A DNA stretch of 62,944 bases, from NCBI RefSeq assembly GCF_000317595.1, contig NZ_AEJC01000153.1:1-62944 (forward strand). Reading direction: 5' to 3'. The DNA comes from Streptomyces ipomoeae 91-03 (GTDB lineage: Bacteria > Actinomycetota > Actinomycetes > Streptomycetales > Streptomycetaceae). Under the pieces are notes generated by a model. That model saw nothing but the letters and a program-made list of their open reading frames with translations. It did no database searches and was not told the DNA's origin. Shown here piece after piece: positions 48,246 through 56,674 of this stretch (positions are counted from its first letter, which is position 1; each line of letters opens with the position of its first letter). A program made the position numbers and the translations under genes.

Positions 48246-50408
48246 GTGACGGACTTCCACGACCAGCGGTCGATCCATCAACTGGTCCTCAAGATCCACA
48301 GTCGCTGCGACCTCGCCTGCGACCACTGTTACGTGTACGAGCACGCGGACCAGAGCTGGAAGTCCCGGCCGATCCTGATCGCCGAGGAAACCGTGGAACG
48401 GGTCGCCCGTCGACTCGCGGAATATGCCACGGTCAAAGGACTGGAATCCGTGGCCGTCATTCTGCACGGCGGGGAACCCCTGCTCGTCGGCCCGGCCCGA
48501 CTGCGGCACATCTGCGCGGAACTCACCCGCGTCATCGCCCCGGTAACGGCACTGGACCTGCGTATTCACACCAATGGCGTGCAATTGAACAGACGCCATT
48601 TGGAAGTGTTCGGGGAATTCGGAGTGAAGGTCGGGATTTCGCTCGACGGCGACCGCGCCGCGAACGACCGCCATCGGCTGGACCGCCGGGGCCGCAGCAG
48701 CTACGACCGGGTGCTGCGGGCGCTGGACCTCCTCCGGCTGCCGGAGTACCGGCACCTCTACCAGGGCCTGCTGTGCACCGTGGACGTGGCCAACGACCCG
48801 GTCGCGGTGCACGACGCGCTCACCGCGCTGGAACCGCCCCGCATCGACTATCTGCTCCCCCACTCCACCTGGGACAACCCGCCTCCGGGGCACGGCGAGG
48901 GCACCCCGTACGCGGACTGGCTGCTGAAGGTGTTCGACCGCTGGGAGGCACAGGGCCGGCCCATGCCGGTACGCACCTTCGACTCGGTGCTGAGCACCCT
49001 GCGCGGCGGCCCCAGCCTCACCGAGGCGATGGGGCTCGCGCCGAGCGATCTGGCGGTCGTCGAGACCGACGGCACGTTCGAGCAGGCGGACTCGCTCAAG
49101 ACGGCGTACGACGGCGCTCCCGCCACCGGCTACGACGTGCTCCACCACACCTTCCAGGAGTTCGCCGACCACCCCGGCGTGCGTGCGCGCCAACTCGGGC
49201 TCGACGGGATCAGCGAGACCTGCCGCCGCTGCCCGGTCGTCCGGTCCTGCGGTGGCGGCCTCTACGCCCACCGGTACAGCGGCGAACGCGGCTTCGACAA
49301 CCCGTCCGTGTACTGCGCCGATCTGCGCGCCTTCGTCGAGGGCGTCGCCGAGCGGATCACCGAGCACGCCCTCGCCCCGGCGGTCACCGGCCGCGACGAA
49401 CTCCGGCTGGCCCATCTGGCGCTGGACCGGTCCCTGCTGGCCCGGGTGAACCGGAACCTGGCCGGGCACCCCGACTGGGACGCGGCCTGGCGGCTGCTCG
49501 ACCGCCTCGACTCCGACGAGGGCACCGCCGCGCACCTCAACACGGTCCTCGCCCACCCCTACACCCGCCCCGCGCTGCACCGCTCCCTGGACGGCCCCGT
49601 CGATCTGCCCCGGTTCATGGCGGTGGCCACGGCGGCGGCCGTACTCGCGGAGGCGGAGACGACCCTCGGCTGGCACCAGCCGGGCACGGAGGCGCATCTG
49701 CCGACCCTGGGGACCGTACGGCTGGCACGGCCGGGCCGGGTGGAGTTCACGGTCACCGCGGACGGCTTCCGGGTGCGCGGCACGGAGAGCACGGACCCGG
49801 CCACCGAAGTGCCCGTGGAGTGGCGGCCGTTGGAGTCGCTGGACCCGGCCGACGGGCCGTCGGCGCTGATCGACGACGCCGACCCGTACCGCGACTGCTA
49901 CCCGGTGCCGGTCGCGGCGCCGCTGAGCCCGAGCGATCTGGCGCTTTTCGGCAAGCGGCTGCGCGCGGCGTACGAGATGCTGGAAGCCCGCGAGCCCGGT
50001 TGGCGCGAGGGTGTCAACGCGTTGCTCGCCACCACGATCACGCCGCTGGCGGCGGGCTCGGGACTGCGGCTCGGTTCGCACGGGCCGGGTGCTCTCGGGG
50101 TGGCCGTCGACTTCGAACCGGAGGAGTTCGTGCGTCAACTGCCCCTGCTGGGAAGACGGGCCAGACTCAGCGCGCTGCGCGAGGTCACGGACCTGCATGT
50201 GCCCGGCAACGCCGCCGGACGGCTGCTCGACGAGGCGAGCGAGCGCCTCGGCCGGGCCGCCGCGCGCCCCGGGGACGCCGTCGAGTCGCTGGCGGAGGCC
50301 GGGCGGGCCCTGGAACGGCTCGCCGCGCTTCCCCCGGGCGAACTCACGCAGAGCGGCGCCCACTTCGCCGACGAGCTGGCGCGGGAATGGGCGGGGCTCC
50401 ATGGCTGA
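48246..50408 (+). CDS. fxsB: FxsB radical SAM/SPASM cyclophane-forming enzyme with inactivated metallohydrolase extension
   Basis: 720 residues. Radical SAM Cx3Cx2C is CDLACDHC (about 20-27), with HGGEPLL and ISLDGDRAANDRHR following. The SPASM cluster region is CRRCPVVRSCGGGLYAHRYSGERGFDNPSVYCADLRAF (about 325-362). The C-terminal 350 residues correspond to the extension that in sister proteins has an HEXXH hydrolase; here I find no HExxH, in line with the family's inactivated form. FxsB enzymes build a ring between the Phe aryl carbon and a nearby beta-carbon of FxSxx peptides. It overlaps the AAC(3)-like gene by 8 bases. The IS separates it from fxsA. Confidence 0.9.
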   Translation: MTDFHDQRSIHQLVLKIHSRCDLACDHCYVYEHADQSWKSRPILIAEETVERVARRLAEYATVKGLESVAVILHGGEPLLVGPARLRHICAELTRVIAPVTALDLRIHTNGVQLNRRHLEVFGEFGVKVGISLDGDRAANDRHRLDRRGRSSYDRVLRALDLLRLPEYRHLYQGLLCTVDVANDPVAVHDALTALEPPRIDYLLPHSTWDNPPPGHGEGTPYADWLLKVFDRWEAQGRPMPVRTFDSVLSTLRGGPSLTEAMGLAPSDLAVVETDGTFEQADSLKTAYDGAPATGYDVLHHTFQEFADHPGVRARQLGLDGISETCRRCPVVRSCGGGLYAHRYSGERGFDNPSVYCADLRAFVEGVAERITEHALAPAVTGRDELRLAHLALDRSLLARVNRNLAGHPDWDAAWRLLDRLDSDEGTAAHLNTVLAHPYTRPALHRSLDGPVDLPRFMAVATAAAVLAEAETTLGWHQPGTEAHLPTLGTVRLARPGRVEFTVTADGFRVRGTESTDPATEVPVEWRPLESLDPADGPSALIDDADPYRDCYPVPVAAPLSPSDLALFGKRLRAAYEMLEAREPGWREGVNALLATTITPLAAGSGLRLGSHGPGALGVAVDFEPEEFVRQLPLLGRRARLSALREVTDLHVPGNAAGRLLDEASERLGRAAARPGDAVESLAEAGRALERLAALPPGELTQSGAHFADELAREWAGLHG

Positions 50409-51174
50409 TCCCGCTCGGCTCCGCGAGGAGATAGGGAGGTTGGGCATCCGGGGCGGCGGGGTGCTCATGGTGCACGCGTCCCTCGGTGGAACCGGCCTCG
50501 CCCCCGGCGCCGTACGCGATGTCCTCCTGGACGCGCTCGGCCCCGGCGGCACCCTCGTCGTACCGGCCTTCACACCGGAGAACTCCGACACCTCCCCCGC
50601 GTACCACCGCCGGACCGAGGGGATGAGCGAGCGGGAGAAGGCCGAGTTCCGGGCGTCGATGCCGCCCTTCGAGCCGGACACCTCGCCCTGCCCGACGATG
50701 GGCGCGCTCGCCGAGTGCGTGCGGACCACCCCGGGCGCGGTCCGCAGCCTCCATCCGCAGACCTCCTTCGCCGGACTCGGGCCCCGGGCCGCGGAGTTGC
50801 TCGCCGACCACGACCCGTACTGCCACCTCGGCGAGCGCTCCCCGCTGGCCTCGCTGTACGCGGCCGACGCCCAGATCCTGCTGCTGCGGGTGGGGTTCGA
50901 GGTGTGCACGGCGTTCCATCTGGCCGAGTACCGGATGCCCGGGCCGCCGCCGATCCGGACGTATCGTTGCGTGGTGAAGGCGACGGGGAATTGGATCGAG
51001 TACGAGGATCTCGACCTGCACGACGGGGACTTCGGCGAGATCGGGGCCCGGCTTCCGCGTGATCTTGTCACTGAGGGGGAAGTGGCGGGAAAGGCCGCAG
51101 TGCTCCTCGGGATGCGTGACGCCGTCGACACGGCCTGTGAACTGATGTCCGGATATCGTGGGGAAATGGCGTGA
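50401..51174 (+). CDS. AAC(3)-family N-acetyltransferase in the fxs locus
   Basis: 257 residues, overlapping fxsB. It shows the antibiotic-acetyltransferase fold: GVLMVHASLGGTG, LLDALGPGGTLVVPAFTPENSD, RSLHPQTSFAGLGPRAAELLADHDPYCHLGERSPLASLY and FEVCTAFHLAEYRMPG, with the typical His and Glu/Asp residues. Canonical members acetylate aminoglycosides on the 3-amino group using acetyl-CoA. Here, within an operon with fxsB and fxsC, modification of the peptide product is more likely than drug resistance. Confidence 0.85.
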   Translation: MADPARLREEIGRLGIRGGGVLMVHASLGGTGLAPGAVRDVLLDALGPGGTLVVPAFTPENSDTSPAYHRRTEGMSEREKAEFRASMPPFEPDTSPCPTMGALAECVRTTPGAVRSLHPQTSFAGLGPRAAELLADHDPYCHLGERSPLASLYAADAQILLLRVGFEVCTAFHLAEYRMPGPPPIRTYRCVVKATGNWIEYEDLDLHDGDFGEIGARLPRDLVTEGEVAGKAAVLLGMRDAVDTACELMSGYRGEMA

Positions 51175-51274
51175 AACAAGCCACCGGGTGACGGTGGTGA
51201 TCAGGCACATTGTTGGTCCGCCCGGATGACGGCTTCGCCAGGGGGCGCGGAGTCTCGACGGGCAGGGGGGATCA

Positions 51275-52618
51275 GTGGACATATCCGAACGGGGGCGGGC
51301 CGCGGCGGACAACCGGCCCTATTTCTTTCTCAGTTATGCCCACACACCCTCCTGGGGGCCGGGCGGCGGCGACCCCGACCACTGGGTGCATGTCCTCTTC
51401 CGGGATCTGTGCGACCACATCATGGCCCTCACCGACCTGCCCGCCGGTGCCGCCGGGTTCATGGACCGGGAGATGCGCTCCGGTGACGGCTGGCCGGACA
51501 AGCTCAGCGAGAACCTCGCCCTGTGCCGGGTGTTCGTACCGCTGTTCTCGCCGCGGTACTTCACCAGCGAGATGTGCGGGCGTGAGTGGTACGCGTTCAA
51601 CGAGCGGATCGTGCAGGCGAAGAGCGCCGGCGCGGGCGACGTGCCCGCCATCGTCCCGGCCCTGTGGACGCATGTCGCCTTCGACCAGCTCCCCGACTCC
51701 GTACGGCACATCCACATCGACCACTCCTCGTTCGGGGAGCGCTATCTCACCAACGGCATCTACGGGCTGATCAAGCTCAACCGGTTCAAGGACGAGTACG
51801 ACGAGACCGTGCTCACCCTGGCCCAGCGGATCGTGCGGGTCGCCGAGGAGTCTCCGCTGCCGTCCAGCAGGCCCCGGCCGTACGAGACGACGCCCAGCGC
51901 GTTCAAGCCGCGCGGCGAGGGACCCCGCAGCATCCATCTGACCGTGGCGGCACCCACCCGCCACACCGTCCCGGAGCACCGTGACGTCCGGCCGTACGGG
52001 GAGGACGCCCGGGACTGGAACCCGTACCACAGCGAGTCGACGCGTCCGCTGCCCATGCTGACGGAGGAGCTGATCCGGTCGCTGGACTACCGGATCAGCG
52101 TCTCCGACTTCGACGACACGGACCCCTCCTCCGACGTCCCGACCACGGGTGGCGGGCACGACGGGCACTCCCCCGGCGAGACGGCCCGGCCCCCGCACCC
52201 CGGGATCCTGCTGGTCGACCGCTGGGCGGTCCTCGACGACGAACGCCGGCGCAGACTGGAGGCGTTCGACCGGGCCTCCCATCCCTGGGTCAGCGCGATG
52301 GTCCCCTGGAACCGCAACGACCTGCAGTGCCACGGGGAAGAAGGGCTGAAACTCAAGGCCGAGCTGGAACGGGTCCTGCCGAACATCCTGGAGCGCGGCC
52401 GGCGCACCGACTGCCGGGTGGCCGTCAACGGCGTCCCCACCCTGAAGGCCTTCATCGACATCCTGCCCTCCGTCGTGGCGCACGCCACCCGGCAGTTCCT
52501 CAGACACGCCTCCGCGCACCCGCCCCCGGGCCCGCACCGGCCCCGGCCCCGCCTCATGGGCCCCCACGATCCGCCGCCCTCCCACGACGGGGGTCCCGAC
52601 CATGGAGGAGAAGCATGA
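51275..52618 (+). CDS. fxsC: TIR-like protein FxsC
   Basis: 447 residues; GTG after GGGGGG. The N-terminal domain begins YFFLSYAHTPSW, like TIR proteins. It continues with LSENLALCRVFVPLFSPRYFTSEMCGREWYAFN (about 75-110), which fits the family's bacterial TIR-like fold. The second half is a conserved FxsC-specific C-terminal domain (WVSAMVPWNRNDLQCHG, then LPNILERGRRTDCRVAVNG) with a Pro-rich tail. No catalytic Glu in the classic NADase WxxxE form is apparent: CGREWYAFNE has Glu105. FxsC is always found with FxSxx peptides; function unknown. It ends in an ATGA overlap with fxsT. Confidence 0.88.
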   Translation: MDISERGRAAADNRPYFFLSYAHTPSWGPGGGDPDHWVHVLFRDLCDHIMALTDLPAGAAGFMDREMRSGDGWPDKLSENLALCRVFVPLFSPRYFTSEMCGREWYAFNERIVQAKSAGAGDVPAIVPALWTHVAFDQLPDSVRHIHIDHSSFGERYLTNGIYGLIKLNRFKDEYDETVLTLAQRIVRVAEESPLPSSRPRPYETTPSAFKPRGEGPRSIHLTVAAPTRHTVPEHRDVRPYGEDARDWNPYHSESTRPLPMLTEELIRSLDYRISVSDFDDTDPSSDVPTTGGGHDGHSPGETARPPHPGILLVDRWAVLDDERRRRLEAFDRASHPWVSAMVPWNRNDLQCHGEEGLKLKAELERVLPNILERGRRTDCRVAVNGVPTLKAFIDILPSVVAHATRQFLRHASAHPPPGPHRPRPRLMGPHDPPPSHDGGPDHGGEA

Positions 52619-55600
52619 CGGCCCGGCAGGACGGACGGATCATCACCTTCTACTCGTACAAAGGCGGTACGGGCCGCACGATGGCCCTGGCCAACACGGC
52701 GTGGATCCTCGCCGCCAACGGCAAGCGTGTGCTGACGGTGGACTGGGACCTGGAAGCCCCCGGGCTGGATCGTTTCTTCCGCCCGTTTCTGGACCCCAAC
52801 GCGCTCGCCGCCACCACGGGTGTCATAGACATGATCACCGAGTACTCCTGGGCGGCCACCACCGGAGGCCCCCGCTCCGGGTCCTGGCACCTGGACTACG
52901 CGCGGGTCGAGCCGCACGCGATGTCGCTCAACCCCGAAGTCCTCGGCCTCTCCTTCCCCGACGGCGGCTCACTGGACTTCCTGTCGGCGGGGAGGCAGAA
53001 CCGGGAGTACTCCGCGACCGTGTCGTCGTTCGAGTGGGACAACTTCTACGAGCGGCTCGGCGGCGGTCTGTTCCTCGACGCGCTGCGGGACGACATGCGG
53101 GCGTCCTACGACTACGTGCTCATCGACAGCCGCACGGGTCTGTCGGACAACGCCGACATCTGCACCATCCAGATGCCCGACGTCCTCGTGGACTGCTTCA
53201 CCCTCAGCGGCCAGTCGATGGACGGCGCCGCGGCCGTCGCCCACAGCGTCGAGGAGGGCTACCGCAAGCGGCGCATCCGGGTGCTGCCGGTGCCGATGCG
53301 CATCGACGAGGGCGAGAAGGAGAAGGTCGACGCGGGGCGGGCGCTGGCCCGGCAGAAGTTCGACGGCCTGCCCAAAGGGCCCGACGGTGAGCACCTCGAT
53401 CCCGCCGATGTCAACGCGTACTGGGGCGCGGTGGAGATCCCCTACCGGCCCTACTACGCGTACGAGGAGATGCTCGCGACCGTCGGCGACGAGAGCGGGA
53501 TCGCGAACTCCCTGCTGTCTGCCTTCGAACGCCTCACCTCGGTGATCACCGACGGCGAGGTCACCCAGCTGCCGCCGATCCCCGAACAGGTCCGGCTGCG
53601 CTGTGTGGAGGCCTTCACCCGGCGCCGGCCACAGCTGCAGTCGGTGAACGCGGTGGTGGTCTACGCCGCCGAGAACCGGATGTGGGCGGAGTGGGTGCAG
53701 GGGGTGCTCCGCACCGCCGGGTGCGACGCCGCGCTGCACGATGTGTCCACCGGCCCGCCGGAGCGCCCGGACACGACGACCCGCGTCCTGGTCCTGCTGT
53801 CGCACGCCTTCCAGAAGTCGCGCGCCGCGGGCGAGGTCTGGCACGCCCTGCGCGGCGGCGCGGCGGACGCCCCGCACTCGGCCCCCGTCGCCCTGCGCGT
53901 CGACGAGGTCCGGCTGGCCGACTCCTCCTTCGACCGTGAACCGGTGGACCTGCACCGCCTCGACGAGGCCGACTGCGTACGCGGTCTGCTGGGCGCCCTG
54001 GGGCTCGCGGAACAGCCCACGGGGAGCCGAACGGCCGGCCCCCGCTTCCCGGGCAGCGTCCCCCAGGTGTGGAACGCGCCGCAGCGCAACACCACCTTCA
54101 CCGGCCGCGGGGTCATCCTCGACCAGTTGCGCGAACAGCTCCGGGGCGGTATGTCCGTCGTACTGCCCCAGGCCCAGGCGCTGTTCGGCCTCGGCGGCGT
54201 CGGCAAGACCCAGGTGGCGCTGGAGTACGTGCACCGGTTCATGGCCGACTACGACCTGGTGTGGTGGGTGTCGGCCGAGGACATCGACAACGTGGTCTCC
54301 TCCCTCGCCCAGCTGGGCACCCGCATCGGCGCGCTCGGCGGCGAGGACATGGCCATGGCCAGCCAGGAAGCCGTACAGCTGCTGGCGCGCGGAGTGCCGA
54401 CGAACCGCTGGATCCTGGTCTTCGACAACGCCGACGACCCCACGGAGCTGAAGCGGTTCTTCCCGCGCGGCGGTGGCGGGCACATCCTCGTCACCTCCCG
54501 CAACCAGGCCTGGGCCCAGCAGGGCGCCTCCCTGCCCGTCGACGTCTTCCAGCGGCAGGAGAGCGTCGAGCATCTCTCGCTGCGCGCCCCCGGGCTGTCC
54601 GCCGAGGAGGCCGACCGCGTGGCCGAGGCGGTCGGCGACCTGCCGCTCGCCGTGGAGCAGGCGGCGGCCTGGCTCTACGAGACCGCCACCCCCGTCAAGG
54701 ACTATCTGCGGCTGCTGGCCGAGCAGACCACCGACGTACTGGACCTCAACCAGGCCGCCGACTACCCGAAGACGGTGGCCGCCACCTGGAACATCTCCAT
54801 CGCCCGCCTGAAGGAACGCTCGCCCGCCTCGGTACGGATGCTGCAGCTGTGCGCGTTCATGGCGGCGGAGCCGATCGCCTCCCAGCTGCTCTACAGCAAG
54901 GAGATGCTCGACGAACTGCGCAAGGTGGACCGGACCCTGACGGAGAGCCTGATGCTGGGCCGCGTCATCCGCGAGATCGCCCGGTTCGCGCTCGCCAAGG
55001 TGGACCAGGTCGGCAACAGCATCCAGATCCACCGGCTGGTCCAGGCGGTGATCCGCTCCCAGCTCACCGAGGACGAGCAGCGGACCGCACGACAAGTCGT
55101 CCACACCATCCTCGCGGGCGCCCGGCCCGACGGCGACGAACCCACCGACGACCCGAAGAACTGGCCGCAGTTCGAACTCCTGTGGCCGCATCTGCGCGCC
55201 TCCGACATCGGCGCCGGCGCCACGCTGGAGCCACGCCGACTGCTCATCGACCGCGTCCGCTACCTGTGGAAGCGCGGAAACCTCCCCCAGGCGCAGTCGC
55301 GGGCCGAGGAGGTGCTGGCCCAGTGGAAACCGCTGCTCGGCGAGGACCACGAGCAGTATCTGTACATGCGCTCCCAGCTCGCCAACGTGCTGCGCTCCCA
55401 GGGGCGTTACGTGGAGGCCCTGGAGATGAACGAGGACGTACTGGAACGCCAGCGCAGGGTCCTCGGTCCCACGCACCCGCACACGTTCATCACGGTCTCC
55501 GCGCTCTCCAGCGACCTCGCGGCCCGGGGACAGTACGACAGGGCGCTCGAACTGGCCCGCGAGGCCCACGAGGGCTTCGGCCAGATCTTCCACGAGTCGC

Positions 55601-56559
55601 ACCGCAGGACCCTGAGCGCGGCGAACAACCTCGCACTGACGCTGTGCATGGTCGGCGACTACGGCGCCGCCCGCGATCTCGACCAGGACACCTACGACCG
55701 CCGCAAGGAGGTCCTCGGCCCCGAGCATCCCTACACCCTGGCCTCGGCCCAGCGACTCGGCCGCGACCTGCGCGAGGACGGCCGCTACAGCGAGTCGGCG
55801 GACCTGCTCTCCGACGCGTACCGGGCCTACAAGGACACCCTGGGCAAGGACTTCCCCGGCACGTTGACCTGCGCGAAGTCACTGGCGGTGTCACTGCGCA
55901 GGGCAGGCCGGTTCGAGGACGCGCACCGGCTGTCCAAGGCGACCCTGGCGGAGTACCGCAAACAGTACGAGACCCGCATTCCCGCCTCCCTCGCCTGCGA
56001 GCTGAACCTGGCGGCCGACCTGTTCGCCGCCGACCAGCGGGAGGAGGCGCGGCAGGTGGCACAGGCGGTGCTCGGGGAGTACATCAAGGTGCCGGGCGAG
56101 CAGCATCCGTACACCCAGGCCGCGCTCAACAACCTCGGCATCTACCAGTGGGCCTGCGGCAACGCCGACGAGGCGGAGGCCCTCTTCCTGCGGGTCACGG
56201 AACGCATGGCCGAGGTCCTGGGCGAGAAGCACCCCCACACCCTGTTCGCGCGCGCCAACTACGCCAACGTCCTGGCCGAGCGGGGCCGCGTCGAGGAGGC
56301 CTGGGCGGTGGAGAAGCCCACCCGTGACACGCTCCAGAACGTGCTCGGGGCACAGCACCCGGAGGCGCTCGGTGTGGTCGCCAACTCGGCGCTGACGCTG
56401 CGCGCGCTCGGCCGGACCGAGGACGCGGCACGCCTGCGCGAGGAGACCCTCGCCGTGCTGGAGCGCCAGTCCAGGCAGTTGGGCCCGGACAACGGCATCA
56501 CCCGCCTGGTGCGCCAGGAACGCCGGATCTACCGGGACCTGGAGCCGCTGGCGGTGTGA
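52615..56559 (+). CDS. fxsT: FxsT: ParA-like, TIR-like, NB-ARC and TPR fusion protein
   Basis: 1314 residues. Residues about 7-330 are a ParA/MinD-like domain with deviant Walker A KGGTGRT (16-22), VLTVDWDLEAPGLDRFF and YDYVLIDSRTGLSD. Residues about 343-460 are a second TIR-like segment (VNAVVVYAAENRMWAEWVQGVLRTAG, VLVLLSHAFQKS). Residues about 500-860 are an NB-ARC ATPase with GLGGVGKT (525-532) and WILVFDNADDP, then a winged helix. From about 878 to the end are 10 or so TPR-like repeats (ALEMNEDVLERQRRVLGPTHPHT). The layout is that of NLR/STAND sensors. It is the last fxs gene; ATGA coupling to fxsC. Confidence 0.9.
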   Translation: MTARQDGRIITFYSYKGGTGRTMALANTAWILAANGKRVLTVDWDLEAPGLDRFFRPFLDPNALAATTGVIDMITEYSWAATTGGPRSGSWHLDYARVEPHAMSLNPEVLGLSFPDGGSLDFLSAGRQNREYSATVSSFEWDNFYERLGGGLFLDALRDDMRASYDYVLIDSRTGLSDNADICTIQMPDVLVDCFTLSGQSMDGAAAVAHSVEEGYRKRRIRVLPVPMRIDEGEKEKVDAGRALARQKFDGLPKGPDGEHLDPADVNAYWGAVEIPYRPYYAYEEMLATVGDESGIANSLLSAFERLTSVITDGEVTQLPPIPEQVRLRCVEAFTRRRPQLQSVNAVVVYAAENRMWAEWVQGVLRTAGCDAALHDVSTGPPERPDTTTRVLVLLSHAFQKSRAAGEVWHALRGGAADAPHSAPVALRVDEVRLADSSFDREPVDLHRLDEADCVRGLLGALGLAEQPTGSRTAGPRFPGSVPQVWNAPQRNTTFTGRGVILDQLREQLRGGMSVVLPQAQALFGLGGVGKTQVALEYVHRFMADYDLVWWVSAEDIDNVVSSLAQLGTRIGALGGEDMAMASQEAVQLLARGVPTNRWILVFDNADDPTELKRFFPRGGGGHILVTSRNQAWAQQGASLPVDVFQRQESVEHLSLRAPGLSAEEADRVAEAVGDLPLAVEQAAAWLYETATPVKDYLRLLAEQTTDVLDLNQAADYPKTVAATWNISIARLKERSPASVRMLQLCAFMAAEPIASQLLYSKEMLDELRKVDRTLTESLMLGRVIREIARFALAKVDQVGNSIQIHRLVQAVIRSQLTEDEQRTARQVVHTILAGARPDGDEPTDDPKNWPQFELLWPHLRASDIGAGATLEPRRLLIDRVRYLWKRGNLPQAQSRAEEVLAQWKPLLGEDHEQYLYMRSQLANVLRSQGRYVEALEMNEDVLERQRRVLGPTHPHTFITVSALSSDLAARGQYDRALELAREAHEGFGQIFHESHRRTLSAANNLALTLCMVGDYGAARDLDQDTYDRRKEVLGPEHPYTLASAQRLGRDLREDGRYSESADLLSDAYRAYKDTLGKDFPGTLTCAKSLAVSLRRAGRFEDAHRLSKATLAEYRKQYETRIPASLACELNLAADLFAADQREEARQVAQAVLGEYIKVPGEQHPYTQAALNNLGIYQWACGNADEAEALFLRVTERMAEVLGEKHPHTLFARANYANVLAERGRVEEAWAVEKPTRDTLQNVLGAQHPEALGVVANSALTLRALGRTEDAARLREETLAVLERQSRQLGPDNGITRLVRQERRIYRDLEPLAV

Positions 56560-56593
56560 CGGGGAGAGCGGCGGGGGCTCCGGGGTTCAGGGG

Positions 56594-56674
56594 GAACCTC
56601 CCGGGTTCAGCCGGGCACCTCGCGGGTTCACACGGGCACCTCGCGGTTTACGGCCACCTCGCGGGTTCACGCGG
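56594..56674. repeat. Four degenerate 21-bp tandem repeats reaching the hydrolase stop
   Basis: Units at 56594-56614, 56615-56635, 56636-56653 (3 bases shorter) and 56654-56674 share CACCTCGCGGGTTCAC. The last one contains the stop codon and end of the minus-strand hydrolase gene, as seen at the DUF3152 gene. Confidence 0.75.

Noticed and set aside
50401..51174. Aminoglycoside resistance gene
   Set aside because: The fold is right, but the gene is embedded and overlapping in the fxs operon. Resistance cannot be read from sequence, so only the family is given.
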